From Lomentospora prolificans (Eukaryota > Ascomycota > Sordariomycetes > Microascales > Microascaceae), in contig JARFXM010000003.1 of the NCBI GenBank assembly GCA_029532625.1, positions 1,488,001 to 1,552,000 on the forward strand: 64,000 nucleotides of DNA. The letters run 5' to 3'. This document shows positions 9,433-21,407 of this stretch, piece after piece (the first letter of the stretch is position 1; each line of letters opens with the position of its first letter). The notes under the pieces were generated by a model. It made no database searches, was not told the DNA's origin, and saw only the letters and a program-made list of their open reading frames with translations. The translations under genes were made by a program, and so were the position numbers.

Positions 9433-12400
9433 ATGACCAACACATCGCTCCGTCGCCCGCAAAAGGGCTACAAGCGCGGCGGCAAAGTTGCCTTCCATGG
9501 CGCCAAATCCCGGACCTTCGCCGCCACGGGCCGCAATGAGGCGACATCGGCCGACGAGAAGTGGGAGAGGACGTTCCTGGCCCACAGCATCGATGAGGCC
9601 ATGGGCTTCGGCCGCTACGAGGCGGGCAAGAGGAGAGAAGGTTGGCTCGTCAACGTGCAGCCCACCTCGATACAAGACGAGAGGAACCCCAATGGACGGG
9701 CGGCGGTGGACTGCTATTTTATCGAGGAGTCCGGGTCGACGTTCAAGGCGGCCGTCGAGTACGAGCCGTATTTCCTCATTGCTGTGAAGCGTGGCTACGA
9801 GGGCGTTGTTGAGGAGTGGGTGAAGAGGATCGGCGGCGGGGGCGTTGTGCGCACAGTGAAGAAGGTCGAGAAGGATGATTTGGACCTACCGAATCATCTT
9901 CTCGGACTCAAGAGGATGCTGCTGAAGCTGGTTTTCACAAATGTTACGGACCTACTCACGGCGAGGAGAGAGATTATGCCCATTGCGGAGAGGAATAGGA
10001 AGAACCAGAGCGCCAAAGATGCGTATGCTGAGTCTGTCGCGTAAGTGCTCCCGTCCTGTCCAGGAAAGAATCGTCCTGCTAACAACTTGGCGTAGGATTG
10101 ACGGCAAGCTCGATCTTTTTGATGACTTACGAGATGACGACTACCAAGCCGACGGCAAGATTGCCGATGCGAGCGAGTACATTATTGACATTCGAGAATA
10201 TGACGTTCCCTACCAAGTTCGAGTAATGATAGACTTAGGTTAGTATAACCTACCCTGCTTGTTTGCTAGGCAAAGACGACGCTAACGACTGGCAGATATC
10301 CGGGTGGGTAAATGGTATTTTGTAGAGGCCAAAGCGGGCCACATCACAGTCAAGTGCAACGAGGAGAGGCTCGCGCCAGCTGATCCCGTGGTGCTCGCCT
10401 ACGATATTGAAACGACGAAACTTCCCCTCAAGTTCCCCGACGCCGCCATAGACCAGGTCATGATGATTTCGTACATGATCAACGGCAAGGGTTACCTCAT
10501 CACGAATCGGGAAATCGTCTCCGAAGACATCCACGACTTTGACTACACTGCCAAGGCCGAGTACCCCGGTAGCTTCGCCATCTTCAACGAGCCCAATGAG
10601 CGGGCAGTCATCGAGCGCTTCTTTGCCCACATCAAAGAAGTTAGACCGACCGTCATTGCGACATACAACGGTGACTTTTTCGATTGGCCCTTTGTGGAAG
10701 CCCGTGCGAGTGTCAACGGCATTGACATGTACCAGGAGATTGGCTGGAAGAGAGACAGCGAAGATCAGTTCCAGTGTAACTACAGCGTTCATATGGATTG
10801 CTTCCACTGGGTGAACCGAGATTCATACCTACCCCAGGGATCCCGTGGTTTGAAGGCTGTCACCGTTGCCAAGCTCGGATACGACCCCGATGAGCTTGAT
10901 CCCGAACTCATGACGCCGTATGCCAGTGAAAGACCGCAGACCCTTGCCGAGTACTCGGTTTCCGATGCCGTTGCCACTTACTACCTCTACATGAAATACG
11001 TCCACCCCTTCATCTTCTCTCTTTGCACGATTCTTCCTCTCGGCCCGGACCACACTCTTCGAAAAGGTACCGGTACTCTGTGTGAGATGTTGCTCATGGT
11101 GCAGGCCTACCAGAAGGACATTGTCCTCCCAAACAAACACATAGGGCCCAAGGAGGCATTCTGGAATGGCCACCTTCTCGATTCCGAAACGTACGTTGGT
11201 GGTCACGTCGAGAGTATCGAAGCCGGCGTGTTCAGGTCCGACATTCCTGTCAACTTTTCCATCGAGGCGGGGGCCGTTGACGAGCTTCTCCGTGATCTAG
11301 ATGCTGCGCTAAAGTTCAGCATTACGGTGGAAGAGAAGAAATCAATGGATGACGTTGACAACTACGAAGAGGTTAAGGAGAAGATTGCTGCGCAGCTACG
11401 CGCTCTCAAAGACCCCCTGAACAGAACCGAGTGCCCGCTCATTTACCATCTGGACGTCGCGTCCATGTATCCCAATATTATGACGACGAACCGTTTGCAA
11501 CCTGACTCTATGATTTCCGAGGCCGATTGCGCCGCGTGCGATTTCAATCGACCTGGAAAGACTTGCGACAGGAGGATGCCGTGGGCGTGGAGAGGCGAAT
11601 ACCTTCCTGCGAAGCGCGACGAGTACAACATGATTCGAAACGCTTTGGAAGGCGAAAAGTTCCCCGGGAAGTTTCCAAAGTCGCCGATGAGAGCGTTCCA
11701 TGAGCTCAGCCACGAGGAGCAAACGGCCCTTGTACGGAAACGGCTCCAGCTCTACTCGCAAAAGGTCTATCACAAAATTCGAGATTCGACGACGATTGTT
11801 CGCGAGGCAATTATTTGCCAGCGCGAGAACCCATTTTACATTAATACTGTGCGCGACTTCCGTGACCGTCGATATGATTACAAGGGCAAGGCCAAGGTGT
11901 GGAAAGGCAAGACGGAGACCCTCAAGTCTTCTGGCGCGCCGCCTGCAGAGATCGAGGCTGCGAAGAAGATGATTGTCCTATTCGACTCGCTGCAGCTGGC
12001 CCACAAGGTCATTCTGAACTCCTTTTACGGATACGTCATGCGAAAGGGATCCCGTTGGTACTCCATGGAGATGGCTGGCGTCACTTGTTTGACCGGTGCC
12101 CATATTATCCAGATGGCCAAGGAGCTCGTTGAGCGTCTGGGAAGGCCTCTGGAGCTGGATACCGACGGTATCTGGTGTATGTTGCCAAAGTCATTCCCGG
12201 AAAACTTTGCCTTCAAGCTCAAGAACGGAAAAAAGCTTGCCATCTCGTACCCTTGCGTTATGTTGAATCATCTCGTGCACGCGCGGTTCACCAATCACCA
12301 GTATCAGACGCTCGTGGACGAAAAGAGCTTCCGGTATGAGACACACAGCGACAACTCTATCTTCTTCGAGGTCGACGGCCCTTACAAGGCCATGATTCTC

Positions 12401-15400
12401 CCCACGTCCAAGGAGGAGGACAAGAACTTGAAGAAGAGGTACGCCGTCTTCAACGACGACGGCAGCCTTGCGGAGTTGAAGGGCTTCGAAGTGAAGCGAA
12501 GAGGTGAACTGAAGCTCATCAAGATTTTCCAGCAGCAGATTTTCAAGTTCTTCCTCGAGGGCACGACGCTGGCGGAGTGCTACGGGGCGGTCGCCCAAGT
12601 CGCCGACCGGTGGCTCGATGTGCTGTACCACAAGGGCGGCGACCTGTCCGATGACGAGCTTATGGATCTCATTTCGGAGAACAGGAGCATGAGCAAGACG
12701 TTGCAGGAGTACGGCAACCAAAAGTCGACGAGTATCACGACGGCGAGGCGCCTGGCGGACTTCCTAGGCGATAACATGGTTAAGGACAAGGGCCTCAACT
12801 GCAAGTTCATCATCTGCGCGAACCCCAAGAACGCTCCCGTCACAGAGCGGGCCGTCCCCGTGGCTATTCTCTCGGCCCCCGAAGACACCAAGAGGAAGTT
12901 TTTGAGGAAGTGGCTCAAGGAGGACCCCACCAGTACGGATGTGCGGGATCTCCTTGACTGGAACTATTACCTTGAGCGTCTTGGCTCTGTCATTCAGAAG
13001 CTCATCACGATTCCTGCTGCACTGCAAAAGGTGAACAACCCCGTTCCCAGGATTGTGCACCCCGACTGGCTGAGGAAAAGGATTGCTGCCAAGGAGGATA
13101 AGATGCAGCAAACCAAGCTGTCGTTTGTCAAGCAGCCACTCAACGACATTACTAACCGTGCCGCCGCACGCGGCGTGGATGACATGGAGGACTTCGGCAA
13201 CAAGCTTCTCAAGGCCAAGCCAGGCACCATCTTGCAGTCGTCCCAGGCCGAGGCCCAACTGCGCGCTAAGCAGGCGCAGAAGCGAAAATCTCCCGAACCA
13301 GCAGAGGTAGAACAAGTTGAGGAGCTCCCGGCCGTGATGCCCTCGATATACGATGATTACCCGGGCTTCCTCGCGTACCAGAAGCAAAAGTGGAAGAGGC
13401 AGAAAGAGACGCGTGCACGCAGGAGGCAGCTCTTTGGCGACAGGCGCGGCGGCGGCAACAATATTCAGCAGTCGTTCATGCGAGCCGCCCACACCACGTT
13501 TATGACGACGTGGCAGCTCATCTATCTAAAGCCCGAGGACGTCAACGGCATCGTCACGGCGTACGTGCTCATCGATGCCAAGATCCACACCCTAAAAGTC
13601 AAGGTGCCCCGTCAGATCTACGTCAACTACAAGAGGAAGCAGCTCCCTACGCTCCCTCTGCCCAAGGACTGCATCGTGGAGAAAGTCAACCATACGCTAC
13701 CCAACGGCCACAAATCTACTTTGCTCCACAGGATGACGATGCCGGAGGAGTCTTACTCGGCCGCGCAGCAGTGGCTATGCGACTTACGCTCTCACCCTTC
13801 GGTCGAGGGTGTCTACGAAACTTCGGTGCCGCTGTATATGCGCGCGTTGCTGAAGCTGGGCAACGTGTGCACAATTGACGAGACGCAGGAGGCGGTGCTC
13901 GGCAAGGGTCTCGAGCACGGTTTCGACCTGTCGGGCTTGATTCGGCCTCAGAAGAGCCGGACGTATCTCGAGGATGTGCCCGTGTCGTACATTTACATCT
14001 CGCACATTGTCGCCCCGGAGCGTCAGATCTTTGGAGTCTTTTCCACCACGAGCAACCAAGCTCACATTATCATGCTCATGAAGCACCGAGACGGCGGGCA
14101 GGACATTCCCAACCTTACGAAGCTATACGCGCAGAAGCTCGAGGAACATGTTAGGGAGGCGGGAGAAGCGCAATTCAAGGATCTGTTCCGGTACCAGGAG
14201 CATCTCACTTTCAAGGTTACGCAGGTGACGACGCGACGCAAGGCGCACCTCGAGGTTGGCGACGTTGTCAAGAAGATGCGCAAGGAGGAGCCCAGGGCGC
14301 AGATTCTTGCCATCCAATCGCTCAACCGCGAGTCTCTGGTCCGCGACATCCCTGGACTTGGGGAGCTCCCCATCCTTCCGCTCAAGTACGACGTCTACGA
14401 CGGTGCGCTGCCGCCTCTTGGCTGGCAGGCGGCTGTAGCGAGGCGGCTTGTGAGGCATTACCTTGGTCTCGGAGGAGAGCTGACGCATCTGATGACCCTC
14501 GCGAGGTATGCCAATGTACCGATTTGCAATCTCGAGAAGGACGACCCGAGGTATCTTATCGATGTGAACTACGCGCGAAGATTAATTACGAACGATGTGG
14601 TACTATGGTGGTCTGGTGGTCCCCGTCCGGATCATGGCTCGCATGAGTGCGACGATGTGACTGGTCCGCTGGACGTTGTTAAGATGCCGACCGTCAACCA
14701 TCCGGGGACGTACAACGCCGTGTGCATCGAGATGGAAGTGCGCAACTTAGCAATCAACACCATTCTCACGGCATCGCTCATAAACAACCTCGAAGGCGCA
14801 GATGCCAATCCGATGAGCGGAATAGTAGATATCAACGGCGAGGCTGATAGTCTCATGTACTCGGAAGGTGCATTCTCGGATACTAACATCCTCGTTCTCA
14901 GAGAGATGGTCAAATCTTGGTGGGCCGAGGCCTGCAGAGGCAGCCCGATGGCGGACTTGATGGTGAACCACCTCCTGCGCTGGATCGAAGACCCGGACTC
15001 GTTCCTCTACGATCGCACGCTGCACTACTACGTGCAAATGATTTGCCGCAAGGCGTTTCAGCAGCTCATGGGTGACTTCCGCAAGGTCGGATGCCAAGTC
15101 GTCTTTGCCAACTCGGGTCGTATGATTCTGCAGACGGGCAAATATGACGTGCAGAACGCGGCGTCGTACGCAGAGTACATTACACGATCCATCAAGAGCC
15201 AGCCGCTCTTCCACTTTATCGACCTCGAGATCAAGGAGTACTGGGACTTTTTGGTGTGGTACGACGAGTACAACTACGGAGGCAAAGGCTGCGAGACGGT
15301 GCCGGAGGAGGAGGTGTTTGACCAGGAGTTCGAGACGGTCATGCACTGGCAGATGAGCACGTACTTACCTGTGCGACTACAGCCTACCTTCTTCAAGTGG

Positions 15401-16294
15401 GTTGCCGAGTTCATCAACATTATGCACAAGCTCAAGCGGCCAGAGCTTAGCAACGGGTCCGTTCTGGAAGACGGCGCGCCGCGCCCCACTCAGCTGTCTA
15501 CGCGTGAGCGCATGAAGCAGATGGAAGAAAAGCGCAGCGAGCAGGCGGGGCCGGCGATTGAGAACATAATCAGCGGCAAGCACTTTGAACGACCGCTCAA
15601 GAAGGACATTGCCGCGCTCATCAAGGCGCAGCAGCGCGAGATTGTCCACGCGGAGCTCGCGGCCGACTACGGCTTCCCGGCCCTACCAGGCACGCTCTTC
15701 TCGGGGCGCAACAGCCGCGACGGAGTGCTCGAGCTGGTCAAGTGCATGATGCAGGTGCTAAGCCTCGACAAGAACATTACCAACGAGGCGCGTCTTCTTC
15801 GCAGGGACCTACTGCACATGTTTGACGTGCGCGAGTTCAGCAAGGACGGAGCGTTCAGGAACCCGGCGGAGACGCTGCGGCTGTCGGATTTCAGCTGCGA
15901 GAACTGCGCGATGCCGCGAGAGCTCGACTTTTGCCGCGACGAGGATCTGCTGCCAGACGTCGGCGAGGACGGCAGGCGAGGAAAGGCGGACGCACGCACA
16001 TGGAGGTGTAGGGGCTGCGGGTGGGAGGTGGCGAGGCTGGATCTCGAGGAGAGGCTCGTGGGCGAGGTGGAGAAGATGCTGGTGGGGTGGGTGACGCAGG
16101 ATCTCAAGTGCGGACGGTGCGGGGCGATCAAGCAGAACGAGTTTATGGAGCATTGTACGTGCAGTGGACAGTGGGTTGACGGGCTGAAGAAGGACGAGAT
16201 TCGGGAGAGGTTGGGGGTGTTTGCGAGCGTTGCGGAGTATTATGACTTGAGAATGCTATGGACGGTCGTGAAGGAGACGATGGAGGAGATGTGA
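9433..16294 (+). CDS. POL2: DNA polymerase epsilon catalytic subunit A
   Basis: Three exons, 9433-10040, 10096-10238 and 10296-16294, with GTAAGT/TAG and GTTAGT/CAG introns, giving 2249 aa. It is the leading-strand replicase. The family B exonuclease is seen in YDIETTK (about residue 286), TYNGDFFDWPF and YSVSDAVATYY. Polymerase motif A is LDVASMYPNIM (about 636), motif B is NSFYGY (about 824) and motif C is DTDGIW (about 871). The cysteine cluster ADCAACDFNRPGKTC (about 659-673) fits the pol-epsilon Fe-S site. The C-terminal half is the inactive second polymerase module. It ends in two zinc modules: CENC...CRGC (from about 2117) and CGRC...CTC (from about 2188). The first exon starts MTNTSLRRPQKGYKRGG. 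An in-frame ATG at 9319 lies upstream but has no family support. All key catalytic residues are present. Confidence 0.98.
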
Positions 16295-17292
16295 TGTATG
16301 CCAGGAGGCGGCGGCCGGTGGTGTGTGGATTTCTTTCTTTTTTGATAACGGAACCGGAAGATGATCAGCCAAACGGGATAGGCGTTTAGGAATTGGGAGT
16401 CGGGGGGGCAATTGTGTGTGTGTTTGTGTTATTTTGGTGCAAGTTGTTCTTCTACTACATACATAACATTGCAGATGGTTCATTCAATTCGACAGGAGCA
16501 TGTCTCATGCATAGCAGGCATTCTTTTCATCTAGTTTTAGATGGGCGCTTCTAATGTTCCGTCTAGCTTTCCCTCCGTTCCTCGGCGCCGACAACTGTTG
16601 CAGACAGATTGATGGACCATTCCATTCCATTCCTTGCCTCTCCCTCCCCGCCCAAAGCTGGCTAAGCTGGCAACAAAAGATCGCCCACGAGCATCCTCGT
16701 TAGCGCTGGCCAAGCAAAGCGCCAAGCCCGCAACGCCGAACCCACGAGGTCGAGCTCGCCCCGGCGTTCGGGATAATCTGATTCAGTTCGGGGAAGAGTT
16801 AGGCCCTTTCCCTTTTCTTTTTTTTTTTTTTTTCTTTTTCTTTTTCGCTCGAGCGGGTTCCCCATCGGCCCCAAATATCTGAAAACGCTAAAAACAAGAA
16901 CTCGAGCGTTCTATTTGCTGGGCATTGTCCTTACGTCAAGTGACGATGGGGGCGGACGTTTTGGGTGCGGCGTCCCCCGCTCTAGCTCCATCTCCCCGCT
17001 CCGTCGACATGCCGGCATATGCAGAGTGGCCAGCTTTTGGCGGAGGAGGGGAGCAAGCAGCCTAGCTTTGGGTGAGGGGGGACAGAGGATGCTGTGGTGC
17101 GAGATTATATAAAATGCGGGCTTTGGAATTTGATTAGATTTTGCTGTTTGATTTGGTTGTAGTTTTTGTTCAATTGACACTTGATCTCCCTGGAAATCCT
17201 CACCTTCTTCTTCTACAATTGGATAATATCATCTCTAGTACATGAAAAAGGAGCAACAACCAGAGCCCACGATCGCGCCCACCACCGCAGCC
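16295..17292. other. Intergenic region between POL2 and cyanase
   Basis: About 1 kb. It holds the POL2 3' end, a T-rich tract (about 16819-16846) and the cyanase promoter with a TATA-like element. No gene seen. Confidence 0.65.
17106..17114 (+). promoter_or_regulatory. TATA-like element of the cyanase gene
   Basis: TATATAAAA about 180 bp upstream of the cyanase ATG, followed by a pyrimidine-rich stretch and CTTCTTCTTC near 17205. Position and sequence fit a core promoter; this is inference. Confidence 0.45.
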
Positions 17293-17888
17293 ATGGCCGA
17301 AGAAAACCGCATCGCCGTTCCCGACGTAAGCTCTCTCCCTCCCCTTCCCCCCCCCCCTCAAAATCCCACCGATCCTCTTGAACCATGGCTCACATTCTTC
17401 TCTCTCCCCTCCCAAATCCACAGTCCGTCCTCCTCGCCAGCCTCCCAGCCCACTGCTCCCTCCTCTTCTCCGCCAAAGCCGCCAAGTCCCTCACCTTCGC
17501 CGACCTCGCCGCCCGCCTCGACCGCTCCGAGGTCGCCATCGCCGCCCTCTTCTACGGCCAGCTCCCCGCGTCCGCGGCCGACGTCGACGCCCTATCCGAG
17601 GCCCTCGACATCCCCGCCACCACCCTCAGGGAAGCCGGCATCATGGGCTTCCCCGACAGGGGTCGCGCCGCCCCCATGCCGCCCTCCGAACCCTTCGTTT
17701 ACCGGCTTTACGAGATTGTGCGCAACTACGGGTACGCGTTCAAGGCGGTGTGCAATGAAAAGTTTGGCGACGGCATCATGAGCGCCATTGCCTTTTCGAG
17801 CAAGGTTGAGAAGGAGGAGGATGAACAGGGCACGGCTTGGGTGGTTATTACCCTGAGGGGCAAGTGGCTTCCTTTTACCAGGTTTTAA
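17293..17888 (+). CDS. cyn1: Cyanate hydratase (cyanase)
   Basis: Two exons, 17293-17325 and 17424-17888. The intron 17326-17423 has a GTAAGC donor and CACAG acceptor; the product is 165 aa. Cyanase decomposes cyanate with bicarbonate to ammonia and CO2 and works as a cytosolic decamer. The N-terminal helical DNA-binding-like domain is seen in SLTFADLAARLDRSEVAIAALFYGQ. The C-terminal catalytic domain carries FVYRLYEIVRNYG (Arg and Glu of the active site) and GIMSAIAFSS (active-site Ser). The end, LRGKWLPFTRF, is the family C terminus. An in-frame ATG at 17242 would add 17 residues. The ATG at 17293 has the better context (GCCATGG) and matches the usual family length. Confidence 0.95.
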
Positions 17889-18395
17889 CGGAAGATGCTT
17901 GTTGTGTAATGGATGTTGTAGAGAGAGCAAGCTACGGTCTCACGGCTTGGGATCAGAGAGAATGGTTTGGATAATCACGATCAGTGTTCAACTCCAGGGC
18001 TGGCGTAGAAGAAAGAATGAAAGAAAGAAACCTTCATTTCGCCATTCAGGAACCGTGGTTTACCATGTTTGGTGGATATTTGGATTGTCTATATACGACA
18101 TTTTTATCTTCCTACGCCCCGACCCGTCTTGCCAGCCATATTCAAATGGTTTTGCGATGTAGAGCGATGCAGTCATCCGTGGAACTCCAATAAAGGACAC
18201 GAACGCCTTGGCATTCTGCCTCCCGTAGAGTAAAGAAAAGGAAACACTATATAGACAGCCCCAACTCTCCAGTCCCTCAACTCTCTCCCACCGTCCTCTA
18301 AAGTCTGTGGAAAAAGAAGAAGTAGAAAGAGAATAAATATATATATATATATTATATACATAAAGAGGCAGGGCAATTGGAGACGGGACTCAAGG
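17889..18395. other. Convergent intergenic region with AT-rich tract
   Basis: About 500 bp between the cyanase stop and the stop of the small minus-strand gene. An (AT)n-like tract lies at 18336-18358. No gene seen. Confidence 0.6.
18336..18358. repeat. AT dinucleotide tract
   Basis: AATATATATATATATATA followed by TTATATA, in a 3' intergenic region. Confidence 0.85.
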
Positions 18396-18993
18396 TTAAT
18401 CGTCGTCGGGATAGGGCTGCTCGGGAGCCAATAAACGGAACATGCCATTGTGAAGTTTGATAGTCATATCCAACTCGAGCATGAAGTCGTCTAGCAAGTT
18501 GCGGAGAGCCTGGTTGTCTACGGGGTTCTTCTTGGCCACCGTCGTCATGCACTCGATTATGTACATCAAACTCTCTATATCCTCTACCTTGGGCCATATG
18601 TATCCTTCATCAAGGTGCTTGAGAAATGCGATGTGTTCTAGAGAACCAAATTCGATATCGTGCCCAGAATTTCTTTTTTTTCCTTTTCTTTTCTTTTTCG
18701 GAGAGTAAAAAGATTAGATCACCATGTGAGCCTAAGATGCGTATGAACGACGCAGTGAAACGGAAAAGAGCTTACAAGCAAATATTCAGCCGTTTCTCGT
18801 TCCGTCTCCACATACTCACACTCCTAAGGCAGACCTCCCGGGCCAGAGCCTTGTACTCCTCATTGTCGGTCCCCAACAGCAACGATTTGACAAATCCCAG
18901 ATCATTAGGTGCCTGCGGTCGCGGGATCTCCCCCAAAGACTTTGGCGCCCTCCGATGATTCGGCCGGGTGGCCAAAAGCATGAGCAAAGGCAC
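18396..18993 (-). CDS. Candidate small helical protein, unrecognised
   Basis: I do not recognise the family. The best model is exon 18816-18993 and exon 18396-18637. The intron 18638-18815 has a GTATGT donor and TTCTCTAG acceptor, and the protein is 139 aa. The first exon encodes PNDLGFVKSLLLGTDNEEYK and LAREV. The second encodes HIAFLKHLDEGYIWPK, IESLMYIIECM and LRNLLDDFMLELD, and ends LLAPEQPYPDDD. The strongly amphipathic helical, Leu-rich content and the in-frame join suggest a real gene, although no single long open frame shows it. The second exon stays open upstream of the chosen acceptor (LEHIAFLKH), so the acceptor could lie further up. The N terminus (ATG 18993, or 18981) is also uncertain. 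An earlier exon near 19106 is possible. Confidence 0.5.
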
Positions 18994-20480
18994 ACGTGGA
19001 AAATAGGTAAAAAAAAATGTCTACACAGGGAAGTTTTTTTTTTTCGCTTGACCAGCTCTGAGACGAGATATCCCGGATAGCTCAGGATCGCTTGATGCTT
19101 GCTCAACGTACAACGTACCTAACGCTCTACAACGTGGCGCGATGAGTATGCTTGTGAGAAGTAAAACGAGGCAGCAGCGAGAACCGGCCCAGTTGAGCGA
19201 AGAGCCAATGGGGTACGGAAGCGCTGCTTGGCCGGTAGGCTCTATAAATCACCGAGACATGGGACATGTGTCTGTGAGACGCCCATTCGAAGCGAGTCGC
19301 ACGGGATTAAGGGGACAGCCGAGAAAATCCTCTGCAATTGGACCACGCGAGGGCCGTGATGGCAAGCGAAACGACGTGTGATGATGCCAATGACTGCCGA
19401 GACTGTCGTTCCCTCTGGAGCTGCTTCCGAGCTTCGCTCCGCCGATGTGATTCCGAATACCTTCCAACATCCATAATGCTTAGAGGCCTGCTGACATCAT
19501 CACTGACCATTATTGCCTTCGGGCTCCTCTGTAAAATGCGAGGGAGACCTGATTGGCTGACCCCAAGCCTGAGAACGAGGGCCTGCTCAACTGGAAACAG
19601 CTGCCACCAGACCTATGCCATGGCCCATGCATTGACTGGGCGCTGGTTGACTGTGAACTGATCTCTCATGTTATTGGCCAATCAATCATTGAGCAGGTTG
19701 CTCCAGCGCCGCTGCTCCTTTCCAAGCAGTCCTCGTTGGAAGCTCTTCGAGCCCGATCCTGCTCAGAAAAGCGCCCCCCCCGGCCTGAATTGAGACAATG
19801 CCTTGCCAGATTATCAAAGATTGGCCAAGACCAAACCGAAGAGTCCGGACAGGATGGCGTGGCTCTTTCCCTGGACCAACCCGCCAATAATGCCACGCAA
19901 TTTCGCTGCAAGGGCCCTGAAAGATACAAGTTACCTAGAGACGCGCAGTGCCACGAGCCATTGAGGTGGGTACAATGTAGAATGTACAGGGGTAATTCGC
20001 CAGGCGCAGCGCAAATCCACCCCAACGAACTCGTGCCTTCCACTCTTAACACTCCTCCGCTCTGCCACGCCCCCGTCGTCGGGCCAACGCCATCGCATTC
20101 CCCCCACCACCAAAGTAAATAATGCAGTGGCTGGGCGACGACAGCGCAACCGCTGCTCGAGGTCCGCATCTCCAGCTTCCTTGTCGAGCCTTTTACTGGG
20201 CTGTCGGTCCTTTAATTCATGATATTATACGGAGCATTGTCACTAAGGAAAACAACGCACTAATAAGTAAACGAAGAAAAAAATACTTGTAACACACCAA
20301 GGGTTGGAGACGCCAAGGAGGTCGCGCCCCAATAATCCTCAAGGAAACTATTGCGGATCAGTGTTGCCTCGTCTTCTTCAGCCTGGCTACACGACGGCGG
20401 AATACTTGTCACGATTATTATTAGTGACCAGCCTGGCCAGCCAAAGGGTGAGCTGTTGCCTCCGGTTACCACTCCACCAC
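18994..20480. other. Intergenic region, no gene identified
   Basis: About 1.5 kb. Open frames on both strands (for example plus 19553-20122 and minus 19666-20169) overlap each other. Their translations lack domain-like character, and I treat them as chance. Confidence 0.5.
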
Positions 20481-21407
20481 ATTATTCCCACACCCCAACC
20501 TCAGCCAGGGTCGTCAGCTCTGCGGTGTACATACATACACATTACGTCTTTTCGTCTTGTTCCTAAGCTCGCACCTGGTTACTCTCTTCCTATTACTTTC
20601 TTTTCCAGAAGTTGTCTCGTCTTTCGCACCTTTACATCTTCAAATTATTTTCTCCCTCCTCGCTCTATCTCGCAGAAAAACAAGCGTAACGCTTTCCCGA
20701 CTAGAGAAGAAACATACTGTAAAGTGTCTTGAAATCACTTCGACTCGCCTCACCTACGCAACACCAACATCCACCTCCTCTCTCTCTCCGTCCCTCCCTC
20801 TCGTCTCCTCCTCGCTGCAAATTTCCCTCCCTCAGCAGCCACGCTTGTCTCCTCCCGCTAACAAACAGCGCATCTCCCTCTCAACCCTCCCCACGTCGCT
20901 CGTTTTACTCGGCAGTCGAGGAGAAAGCATCCCGTTACATACAGGAGCATCTCCCCGTTGGTTTTCTGACTTTTGAGTGTTTACCGTTCCAGGCAACAAG
21001 AAGAAAGCGTCGGCTCCGGCTTACCTCTCCCGATCAAAGTCGTCTTGATACCCTCGCGGCTCGAATCGGACAAACGAAATAAACACTCGACCTTTGTGTC
21101 TTGCCATTCTCGAGAGCGCGAGGCCGAATCCTCTCTGCTCCCCTTGCCTTCCGGCCCCGAGTCTCACATCACGAACTACCCTCCGAGTTCGTTGCCGGGT
21201 AAACCCTCACGGCCTGGGCTCCCCTTACGAGACGAGTGCGCTATCGAGCGCACTGATTTTTCACGAATACCCAACCGTCGCTCCAAGATCGTAGGAGCGG
21301 CGGCGAGGGGTGACTAGGTTCCTCGGAATCCGAGTCCAGTCCGCATAGGAGTTTTTTCGTCGTTGTTGTTGAAGAAGAAGAAGAAGACAGTCACCACACA
21401 GATAAAA
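20480..21407 (+). promoter_or_regulatory. Long pyrimidine-rich promoter/5' leader of FIG1
   Basis: About 0.9 kb upstream of the FIG1 ATG is dominated by CT-rich runs (CTCTCTCTCCGTCCCTCCCTC near 20779, and CTTCTC and TCTCCC repeats). It ends in a GAAGAAGAAGAAGAAGA tract (21371-21387) just before the start codon. The composition is typical of long fungal 5' leaders. Several upstream ATGs with short frames are present, so upstream-ORF control is conceivable. Confidence 0.45.

Noticed and set aside
10250..16153. Many long antisense frames opposite POL2 (for example minus 12191-12721, 12764-13492, 14747-15346)
   Set aside because: They mirror the strong GC3 bias of the sense gene. Their translations show no domain-like pattern.
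19553..20169. 189-residue plus-strand frame overlapping a 167-residue minus-strand frame
   Set aside because: Neither translation has recognisable structure or family motifs, and the two overlap fully. Chance open frames in intergenic DNA are the simpler view.
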